64,000 nucleotides of DNA, from the NCBI GenBank assembly GCA_023390115.1, contig JAEWDM010000019.1, positions 1 through 64,000 on the forward strand, in the 5' to 3' direction. Source of the DNA: Bacillota bacterium (GTDB lineage Bacteria > Bacillota > Clostridia > Acetivibrionales > DSM-27016). Numbering within the stretch: position 1 is the first letter of the stretch; the number at the start of each line of letters is the position of its first letter. Both the position numbers and the translations under genes were made by a program. Of the stretch, positions 36,600 to 43,435 are shown piece by piece. The notes under the pieces are model-generated. The model did not search any database. It saw nothing but the letters and a program-made list of their open reading frames with translations, and had not been told where the DNA came from.

Positions 36600-37901
36600 C
36601 TATTCATTCAAAAACAAGGTGACCTTTTCGTCTATAGTCTTCGCAGTCTGCTCGGCAGTCTTCCTCCCGCTGATAAAGTCATCCATTTCGCCTCTTACTA
36701 TGCTGCTATAGGAGTCGTCTCCGAAATCGCAGTCTCTTACGTTTGCCACAATATCTGTAATCCTTTTTATATTTTCCTGACTTATCTTCTTGAGTTCAAG
36801 ACTCCGTATATTCTCATCCAGTACCGCCTTGTTTACGGGATTGTTAATTAATGAGTTCACCTGTTTCTTTTTCGACAGTATGATCTTAATAAAATCGAAG
36901 GCCTCTTTCGGATACCTGCATTTTGAGGCAATCGCCACCGCGTTGCTGACATAGCTTGGCGTATACATTTCACCATCCACTGAAGGACAGGGAAGTATTA
37001 TTGCATCTTCCCCTTCTGCTTTTTTCACAATGTTATTACTTGTAACTATATCCGGTATTCCTCCGCTTCTTATTCCAAACAGAACGGTATTCAAGCATTT
37101 TTCAACATCAGCACTAAGGCTTTCCCTTTCATCTTCAGGACATACGGAAGGAAGGAGCCTCTTATAAATATTTAATATGGCTATAAACTCCGGGGAATTA
37201 AAGCCTGATGTTTTTGCCTCATAATCAACAAAAGTATTTCTACCGGAGGATAGAATATGCAGAATATCAAACCATAAAAAAGAGTACCGGGCTGTACCTT
37301 TATTTCCCCTGTGGAACTTCTCGGTTATATCAGTTAGGACCTCCCAAGTCCAGTTGGATAAATCTAACTCTATATTGCTTTCGTCCAGAATACTTTTATA
37401 TGTATCCATATAATAAAAGATATAATCCACCGGTATAACGTATCTTTTGCCTTCATATACCCCTGTGTCCATGACAACCTCATTATAATCTCCAAGCTTA
37501 AATTCCTTATCCTCCGCGATAACCGGATTAAGATCATAGAGTGCTCCTGATGCCATCAGATTACTTCCTCCCGGAAAGCAGTAGCCAGGAAGAGATATAA
37601 TGTCGGCAGTTTCGCCCGCCATAAGCTCTGTTGTAAACCTTTTTCTAAATGCGTCAAAATCATTTAAGTTAATGCTTTCCTCCTCAATGGTTATATCTTT
37701 ATGAAGCTCCTTAAAGTCTCTCAGTACGCTTGCATTGAGACTGTGGTGCCAATTTCCGTAATAGACCTTGAGCGTCTTCCCGCTACTCTGTGTGCCCTCC
37801 TTTGCGGCTTCCGCGTCCTTTTCCCGATCAGTACAGGCCGTGCTTGAAAGCATGAGGGCTATGGTTAATAAAAATAAAATGAAATGACTTTTCCCTACCA
37901 A
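36600..37901 (-). CDS. Solute-binding lipoprotein, sugar ABC type (SBP2)
   Basis: Family 1 solute-binding lipoprotein of 433 residues, lipobox region LSSTACTDRE. It is a recent duplicate of SBP1 (30330-31625): long stretches are nearly identical at DNA level, including a 20-residue block after the lipobox (KDAEAAKEGTQSSGK) and the C-terminal GRKTAEQTAKTIDEK. Differences cluster in the middle of the protein, where the ligand cleft would be, so the two may bind different ligands. The start is TTG 37901, eight bases after AAGGAG. Confidence 0.85.
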   Translation of the reverse strand: MVGKSHFILFLLTIALMLSSTACTDREKDAEAAKEGTQSSGKTLKVYYGNWHHSLNASVLRDFKELHKDITIEEESINLNDFDAFRKRFTTELMAGETADIISLPGYCFPGGSNLMASGALYDLNPVIAEDKEFKLGDYNEVVMDTGVYEGKRYVIPVDYIFYYMDTYKSILDESNIELDLSNWTWEVLTDITEKFHRGNKGTARYSFLWFDILHILSSGRNTFVDYEAKTSGFNSPEFIAILNIYKRLLPSVCPEDERESLSADVEKCLNTVLFGIRSGGIPDIVTSNNIVKKAEGEDAIILPCPSVDGEMYTPSYVSNAVAIASKCRYPKEAFDFIKIILSKKKQVNSLINNPVNKAVLDENIRSLELKKISQENIKRITDIVANVRDCDFGDDSYSSIVRGEMDDFISGRKTAEQTAKTIDEKVTLFLNE

Positions 37902-37933
37902 AATATATGCTCCTTACTTTATCATTTTCACAT

Positions 37934-39205
37934 CTATTCATTGAGATAGATTCCCACTCTGTCCTGTATATTTCCGGCAGCTTCCTTGGACGTTTTTCTG
38001 CCATTCATAAAATCCTCTATCTCCTGCTTCATAATAGTGTATACTCCCCCTTCAAAGATCTCACACCTTCCTATATTCTCACTAAGCTTTACAGCCAGTT
38101 CGTCATACTCATTACCTTCCTGTCTCCCGTATCTGAAGGCAGCATTGTTTACGGGAACAGACTGCAGCTTTGGGCTTTTTTGCATTTTTTCCGATATAAG
38201 CAGCTTTATGTATTCAAATGCAGCTTTCTTATCTCCACACCTTGGGTTTATACCCGCAAGCGCATACGGAAAAGCTGTTACCTTTCCTTCCATTCCCGAC
38301 ATTTCAATAGGATATATCTTTCTTTTTTCAGTTCCATAAAGAGCCGCGGTTCCTTTGTTCATAAAATTATTATCTATAAACACCAGACTGCTGCTGTCCA
38401 TAAAATTATAGTCATAGTCCTTTTGTTTTATTAACTTTTCCGGAATTGAAGCATTATAGACCTTCTTATAAAGCTCCAGCAGTTTTATAAACTCCGGGGA
38501 AGTAAAGCCCATAGTTTTATTCTGCGCATCCACAAAATCAAGCCCGCTGGTCTGAAAAAATACAATAGGATTCATCCATTCAAAAAAATATTTTTCTTTA
38601 TTTTTCAAAATATATAAATCTACTATTCCTGATATTTCCTCCCAATCAAATTTACCGGTATCGGGTATAGTAAAATTGTCCCTGTCCAGCTTCTCCTCCG
38701 TGGTTGTCAATACATTGATATTATAGTCTAATGGTACAAGGTATCTCTTGCCGTTAAATACTCCGGACTCCAATACCTTCTCATTATAATCGGATAAGTT
38801 AATATCCTTATCCTTTTCAAATAAAACATCAAGTCCATAAAAAGCACCCGAAGACACAGCCTTATGTATAGACGAAAATGTAGAAGTGTTCATTGTTATA
38901 ATATCAGGGCCTTCACCCACCATAAGCTCAGTGGATGTCTTATTGCAATAGGCGATAAAATCCTCTCCAAAGTCGGTGACCTCTATACTTATATTATCGC
39001 TGTTTTTATTAAACTCTTCACAGGCCTCCTTAATATAATCTCCTCTCACGTCCCTGCATACATAAATCTTTAACGCCATACTGCTTACATCCTTCTGAAA
39101 ACTGCTGTCTCTCTGAACCGTATCCTGCTCGGAGCAGGAGGTAAGCAGCAATAAAGCCAGCAGTACAAGCAGCCCCTTTAAAATTCCCTTTTCAACACCA
39201 GGCAT
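37934..39205 (-). CDS. Solute-binding lipoprotein, sugar ABC type (SBP3)
   Basis: Family 1 solute-binding lipoprotein of 423 residues with a clear lipobox (LLLLTSCSEQD). It is clearly related to SBP1, SBP2 and SBP4 but divergent. It shares the ELMVGEGPDIITMN segment, the SGVFNGKRYLVPLDY segment and the ending NGRKTSKEAAGNIQDRVGIYLNE. ATG at 39205 lies after GAGGGGGTG. It lies between SBP4 and SBP2 with short gaps, so the three are probably one transcript from the promoter at 40764-40792. Confidence 0.85.
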   Translation of the reverse strand: MPGVEKGILKGLLVLLALLLLTSCSEQDTVQRDSSFQKDVSSMALKIYVCRDVRGDYIKEACEEFNKNSDNISIEVTDFGEDFIAYCNKTSTELMVGEGPDIITMNTSTFSSIHKAVSSGAFYGLDVLFEKDKDINLSDYNEKVLESGVFNGKRYLVPLDYNINVLTTTEEKLDRDNFTIPDTGKFDWEEISGIVDLYILKNKEKYFFEWMNPIVFFQTSGLDFVDAQNKTMGFTSPEFIKLLELYKKVYNASIPEKLIKQKDYDYNFMDSSSLVFIDNNFMNKGTAALYGTEKRKIYPIEMSGMEGKVTAFPYALAGINPRCGDKKAAFEYIKLLISEKMQKSPKLQSVPVNNAAFRYGRQEGNEYDELAVKLSENIGRCEIFEGGVYTIMKQEIEDFMNGRKTSKEAAGNIQDRVGIYLNE

Positions 39206-39223
39206 CGTCTCACCCCCTCGCCT

Positions 39224-40612
39224 TTACTCCTCCATATACAACGCGGACTTATTGTCTATGTCCCTTGCCGTCTGGTCCGCATCCTGCCTCCCTGCAATAT
39301 AGGCCTGTACCTCCTCCTTAATAATCTGGAGTATGTTGTTATCAATATATGAGCACCTATCCATATTATTCAAATATCCATCCAGCTTAAGCAAGAGCTC
39401 ATCCTGCAAAGAAACAGATGTATATTGCTGGCTTCCCTCCGGGCTGAAATTCAATATACTCTTGTCATTTCCTTCCGTTCCGGCATATTTCTTTTTTGCC
39501 CTCTCATAGGCTTTTTTATTTACAGGAAGCCATGAAAATTCTTCCTCATTCTTACTCTGGGACTCCTCCGATAAAAGAAGCTTAACAAACTCGAAGGCTT
39601 CCTCCTTGTATCTGCTGGCAGCATTTACAGCCGCGAACCTATATATCTGCCCATTTATTTTTGTCCCCCCCGCCCCATATGGGAATGGGTATACCCTCAT
39701 TTCAGAGCCCAGCAGCTTGTTTACCGCCGTATTATGCAGCCACAAAGACCACAAGGTCGAGCTCTGCCTTACAAAGATCAGCGATTCCTCTTTCATAAAC
39801 TTAAAATACAGCTCCGGCATTTCAAGCTTGCTGTCAGGGAGAATTTTAGGATATACAGCCTTATATGCCTCCAGCATTTCCATAAAGGCACTTGAATTAA
39901 AATATGTCTTTTTATTTGAGTAATCAACAAATTCAGGCCAGCAGCCCAGAATAATAGATTCAAATCCAAAGGTTGCCCCTGCGAAGTACTTATCGTCTCT
40001 ATTTTCGTTTGCAGAAGAAAACTTTCTAAAGCATTTAACAAATTCCTCCCAGGTCCAATTATCTTCATTAATATTAATACCATATTTATTTAATATGCCC
40101 TCCGTTGACCACATAAGCTGAATTGCAAAGCTTACAGGCATAAAATACCTTTTGCCGTTTATCACTCCGCCCTCCATAGGCTGGCTGTAATAATCCGAAA
40201 GCTTAAAGCCGCTGTCCTTATCTATATACTCATTTAAGTCACAGAATGCACCGTTTTGTGCCATTTTCCATAATGAAGGAAATGTTGCCGGATAATCCAC
40301 AATAATATCGGGACCTTCTCCCGCCAAAATAGAGGTGGTGATTTTATTTCTGTACTCCTCCAGCTCAGCCTGACTACTTCCGTTTACAACATCGGCATTG
40401 ATTTTTATACTGCTGAAATCATTAAACCTGCTGATGGCAGGCTGGATAGCTTCGTCGTAAGAATACATATACATTTTAAGTGTACCGGAGGCATTTTTGT
40501 CTGCCGGACTATCACTATTGCCGCTGCACCCGTTAATTATTAAAAATATTGACAATAAACCTGCAATGACAAAAAAATTTTTTATAATTACAGATTCTGA
40601 TATTTCTTTCAT
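39224..40612 (-). CDS. Solute-binding lipoprotein, sugar ABC type (SBP4)
   Basis: Family 1 solute-binding lipoprotein of 462 residues, the longest of the four, with lipobox LIINGCSGN. Shared landmarks are TTSILAGEGPDIIVDYP, GGVINGKRYFMPVSF and the ending AGRQDADQTARDIDNKSALYMEE. First gene of the leftward operon behind the promoter at 40764-40792; ATG follows AAGAGGG. The four paralogues flanking one RiPP system suggest an unusual demand for binding proteins. Confidence 0.85.
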   Translation of the reverse strand: MKEISESVIIKNFFVIAGLLSIFLIINGCSGNSDSPADKNASGTLKMYMYSYDEAIQPAISRFNDFSSIKINADVVNGSSQAELEEYRNKITTSILAGEGPDIIVDYPATFPSLWKMAQNGAFCDLNEYIDKDSGFKLSDYYSQPMEGGVINGKRYFMPVSFAIQLMWSTEGILNKYGININEDNWTWEEFVKCFRKFSSANENRDDKYFAGATFGFESIILGCWPEFVDYSNKKTYFNSSAFMEMLEAYKAVYPKILPDSKLEMPELYFKFMKEESLIFVRQSSTLWSLWLHNTAVNKLLGSEMRVYPFPYGAGGTKINGQIYRFAAVNAASRYKEEAFEFVKLLLSEESQSKNEEEFSWLPVNKKAYERAKKKYAGTEGNDKSILNFSPEGSQQYTSVSLQDELLLKLDGYLNNMDRCSYIDNNILQIIKEEVQAYIAGRQDADQTARDIDNKSALYMEE

Positions 40613-40763
40613 TTAAGCATAACCCTCTTATTTTTAATTATTTTTTATTCGAATTCCTTGTAAGCATTTCCTTCACCATAATCCGCCTTCACTTCCGGAA
40701 GTATAATGTCACTTTTTATTTAATATTTTTAAATAAGCTAATATTTTGCAGGTTATTGTTTAG

Positions 40764-40792
40764 AATATACTCCATAATATCACATATGTCAA
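40764..40792 (-). promoter_or_regulatory. Promoter P1 of the RiPP locus
   Basis: Minus strand: TTGACA (40792-40787), 17 bases, TATATT (40769-40764). It is flanked by GGGGAATAATT and CTAAACAATAA, almost as at 36515-36543. It should drive SBP4, SBP3 and SBP2. The leader is about 145 bases long. Confidence 0.7.
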
Positions 40793-40872
40793 ATTATTCC
40801 CCATTTCTGTATTGTCATGTAAGAGGCTTCAAAATACCTGCGAAAAGCAGACAGCACCTCCGGAATAAAAGA

Positions 40873-40906
40873 AGGACGCTGCCGCACTAACGCACGCAAG
40901 CGTCCT
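40873..40906 (-). terminator. Intrinsic terminator after the CE2 esterase gene
   Basis: Stem AGGACGCT/AGCGTCCT around an 18-base loop, followed on the minus strand by TCTTTTATT. It lies 45 bases past the esterase stop and separates it from the RiPP locus. Confidence 0.6.
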
Positions 40907-40951
40907 CAATAATAAAAGCAGTTTTTTGCCGGTTCAAAGACTTCGGTCCGC

Positions 40952-42241
40952 TTACCAGCCCAAATCCTCACGTATCTGCGCGGCAAGCTGCTCCGCCATA
41001 AGCTGGTGCGTTTTTATGCTGGGGTGCCAGTCCTCGCCGTAGCCGTTTGCCCATTCCTGCACCGGGAACTCTATATAGTAGACCTTCTGGTCACCGGACG
41101 AGTTTTTCTGCGTGACAACGGTGTTTAAATAATCTCTGACATCTATCAGCGCATTTCCGGACAGCATAGGCCCGATTGCACAGTATATATGCGCATCGGG
41201 ATACTGGCCCCGAATGCTGTCCACAAAGCTTGAATATGCTCCTGTAAACTCTGCCTTATCGGGAGAACCTGTGCTGAAGTCATTGGTGCCCAGGTTTATA
41301 ACAACCGCCTGAGGGGTCCACTTGCTTGCGTCCCACAGGTTGGTTTTGTCATAAGGAAGTATTTGACGGTACAGCGCAGGCATAAGGTCTCCTGCCGTAT
41401 CTCCCCCGTAGTTTCTCATCAGGCCCTTGCCAGACCAGCATACGGTAACGGGATCGGCCTCCAGAAGCCTCGCAGCTATAGCGCCGTAAGCCATATAAGC
41501 ATTTTCATTTTTGGTGGTGAAGGATTGATACTGGCTTTCCCCTTCGTTTCCATAGCCGCAGGTAATGGAATCGCCTATGAATTCTATACGCCTTTCAGAG
41601 GGCGCGGGAGGAGCCAGAAGGCTTCCGTCAGTAACGGTGAAGCCCAGAAATTGCGTGTCCCCCACCCATGCCTCTGTCCTCCTGACCAGCTCTACGCTGT
41701 GGTTTCCATCCGTCAGCCCGGATGCAAGCGTAATTGGCGACGAGCTTCCCGCAGGAACATTTATGGGCTCTTTAACAGTACCGTCTATTATTACGTTGAA
41801 CCAGTTGTCACCTGTAGAGCTTATGGCTGCACTAATTCCCGTGCCTTTGAAATTGGCTTTAATAGTGCTGCCGCTCCATGCAAACTTTGGTCCCGCAGGG
41901 TCGCTGGTGTCAAAGCGTCCTACTAAGAGTACACCAGGCTCCGACGGATTTGTGCTGCCATAGGGCAGGGTTTCTATTATGCCCAGCAGGTATTGCTTCA
42001 TAATACTGAAGTCTATCGAATTTACCTTATTATCAAGATTAAGATCCATATGGCTCTGGTATGTATCTTCCGTCTCCAGCAAATACCGTTTAAACAATGA
42101 AAAATCGGTGGAATTGACATAGCCGTCATCGTTGCAGTCTCCATATAACGGCGCGGCACCTGCAGTGGCCATCACTGCCATAAGCAGTACCGCCACAATA
42201 AAAAGCATTCCTATAATTCTCTTTTTTTGTACCCTTACCAT
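40952..42241 (-). CDS. Cellulosomal carbohydrate esterase, dockerin + CE2-type (jelly roll + SGNH)
   Basis: Secreted enzyme of 429 residues. A signal peptide (about 1-30, ending ATAGAAP) is followed directly by a type I dockerin with two calcium-binding repeats (GDCNDDGYVNSTDFSLFKRY and DLNLDNKVNSIDFSIMKQY, about 33-92). A beta-sandwich domain (about 105-215) and an SGNH hydrolase domain (about 222-425) come next. The nucleophile is in FIGDSITCGYG, the Asn block in INLGTNDFS, and the His in DWHPS. This order matches CE2 acetyl esterases, which remove acetyl groups from plant polysaccharides. The dockerin docks it on a cellulosome scaffoldin. Dockerins are more often C-terminal. The ribosome binding site AAAAAGGAGATG is unusual in being duplicated just upstream (42246-42295). 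Confidence 0.88.
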   Translation of the reverse strand: MVRVQKKRIIGMLFIVAVLLMAVMATAGAAPLYGDCNDDGYVNSTDFSLFKRYLLETEDTYQSHMDLNLDNKVNSIDFSIMKQYLLGIIETLPYGSTNPSEPGVLLVGRFDTSDPAGPKFAWSGSTIKANFKGTGISAAISSTGDNWFNVIIDGTVKEPINVPAGSSSPITLASGLTDGNHSVELVRRTEAWVGDTQFLGFTVTDGSLLAPPAPSERRIEFIGDSITCGYGNEGESQYQSFTTKNENAYMAYGAIAARLLEADPVTVCWSGKGLMRNYGGDTAGDLMPALYRQILPYDKTNLWDASKWTPQAVVINLGTNDFSTGSPDKAEFTGAYSSFVDSIRGQYPDAHIYCAIGPMLSGNALIDVRDYLNTVVTQKNSSGDQKVYYIEFPVQEWANGYGEDWHPSIKTHQLMAEQLAAQIREDLGW

Positions 42242-42384
42242 TTAACATACATCTCCTTTTTAAATTTTACATAAAATTACATCTTCCTTTTTAAATTTTT
42301 TTTTATATAACGCAGCCACCTTTCTGTCATTAATACATTCCTTATAATTTCATCATGGTCTTTGCGCGGACAATCCATATTCTT

Positions 42385-42412
42385 ACTATAACATATTTTG
42401 AATTATTGTAAA
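42385..42412 (-). promoter_or_regulatory. Probable promoter of the CE2 esterase
   Basis: Minus strand TTTACA (42412-42407), 16 bases, TATAGT (42390-42385). The leader is about 135 bases and contains two copies of an AAAATTTAAAAAGGA-type sequence before the start codon. Confidence 0.5.
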
Positions 42413-42451
42413 ATATATATATATTTCCTATAACTTTATTTTTGTGAAAAT

Positions 42452-42476
42452 ATGCCCTGCGGCCCTTCCGCAGGCA
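42452..42476 (-). terminator. Terminator after the AnfO-like gene
   Basis: Stem CCTGCGG/CCGCAGG extended by ATGC pairs with one bulge and a five-base loop, followed on the minus strand by ATATTTTCAC. A second, looser inverted repeat (AAAAAGCA...TGCTTTTT, 42479-42525) lies between it and the gene, also downstream of the stop codon. Confidence 0.6.
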
Positions 42477-42574
42477 TAATAAAAAGCACTCATACTGCGC
42501 CACTTCCTCAGCACGAATGCTTTTTGACGTTTTTACCCCGGCGGCCTGCCGGAGACAGATTCCGTTACAGGGCA

Positions 42575-43225
42575 CTAATCCCTGCACACATCATGGTATA
42601 TGGTCACGCAGACCTCATCCTCACCTTTTTTTACAAAGTCATATTTAAGCCCCATATCTCCAAACTGCCTGTCGAACCAGGGTGGAACATGCGCGCATAT
42701 AACAACAAGCTCATAAAAGGTTTCATTTTTCAGGAAAGGCAGCAAGGCTTTTTTTGAGCTTATTTCGGGCTTATGCAGCTGGAGCCTTTTAAGATCAAGA
42801 TAAAAGCTCCCCTCTTGCCCGTCCGGCACGGGACTCTCCGGGATATCCTCCGTGCCCTCAGGATCACTCATGTCCTCTTCCTCCTCCTCTTCTTCGCTGT
42901 TTAATATCTCCCATATATGCTCCAAAAAATCAAGGGGCTTCCCCGGGGCTTCTATTATGCTGAGTCCGGCATTGTCAAACACGTTGAAGGATATACCGGC
43001 GACTTCTCTGCCCACAACCGCCTTAGCCCCGTCAATTAATTCAACCAGCCTCCGGAGCAAGTCCCTCATATGCTTCATTCCCTTATCCGGCTCTGCTGTG
43101 TAAGGAAGCTCCCTTATTAGCTGCCATCCTTCTGTTTCCCTTCTATATAGCCTGACAATACCCTTTTCAAGAAAAGACACCGTTTCTCCGCCTTTCCCGA
43201 CCAATACAGCAACTATATCGCTCAT
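42575..43225 (-). CDS. AnfO-like protein (Fe-only nitrogenase accessory family)
   Basis: Protein of 216 residues. The first 120 fit my recollection of the AnfO family: IVAVLVGKGGETVSFLEKGIV, LYRRETEGWQLIRELPY, a helix with the DLLRRLVELIDGAKAVVGREVAGISFNVFDNAG stretch, then PLDFLEHIWE. An acidic run of Glu (about 118-128) links to a C-terminal part with VICAHVPPWFDRQFGDMGLKYDFV. AnfO is encoded with Fe-only nitrogenase genes, but none are in this window. The role here is open; it may bind an iron-sulfur or iron cofactor. ATG 43225 is preferred; the in-frame ATG at 43243 would overlap the ribosome binding site GGAGG. Upstream, 190 very AT-rich bases separate it from metH, and I found no convincing promoter there. 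Confidence 0.6.
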   Translation of the reverse strand: MSDIVAVLVGKGGETVSFLEKGIVRLYRRETEGWQLIRELPYTAEPDKGMKHMRDLLRRLVELIDGAKAVVGREVAGISFNVFDNAGLSIIEAPGKPLDFLEHIWEILNSEEEEEEEDMSDPEGTEDIPESPVPDGQEGSFYLDLKRLQLHKPEISSKKALLPFLKNETFYELVVICAHVPPWFDRQFGDMGLKYDFVKKGEDEVCVTIYHDVCRD

Positions 43226-43435
43226 TCCCTCCCGCCTCCTCATGTTATTTTAAAAATAGAGCCTCCCGGAAAAATTGTAATTTAATCAAAAACAAAATTC
43301 CAAGAGACCCCATGCTCTGTGTTTTAATACACTCCACTGTATACCAAACATTCACCGACATATAATAAAATTATTTACCAAATTATTATAATTATATTAT
43401 AATAATTTCTTCGAAACAAGAATTTTTATTGTTTT

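Noticed and set aside
40613..40763. Possible small RNA or peptide gene between SBP4 and its promoter
   Set aside because: No open frame with a ribosome binding site and no stable hairpin was found; treated as the mRNA leader.
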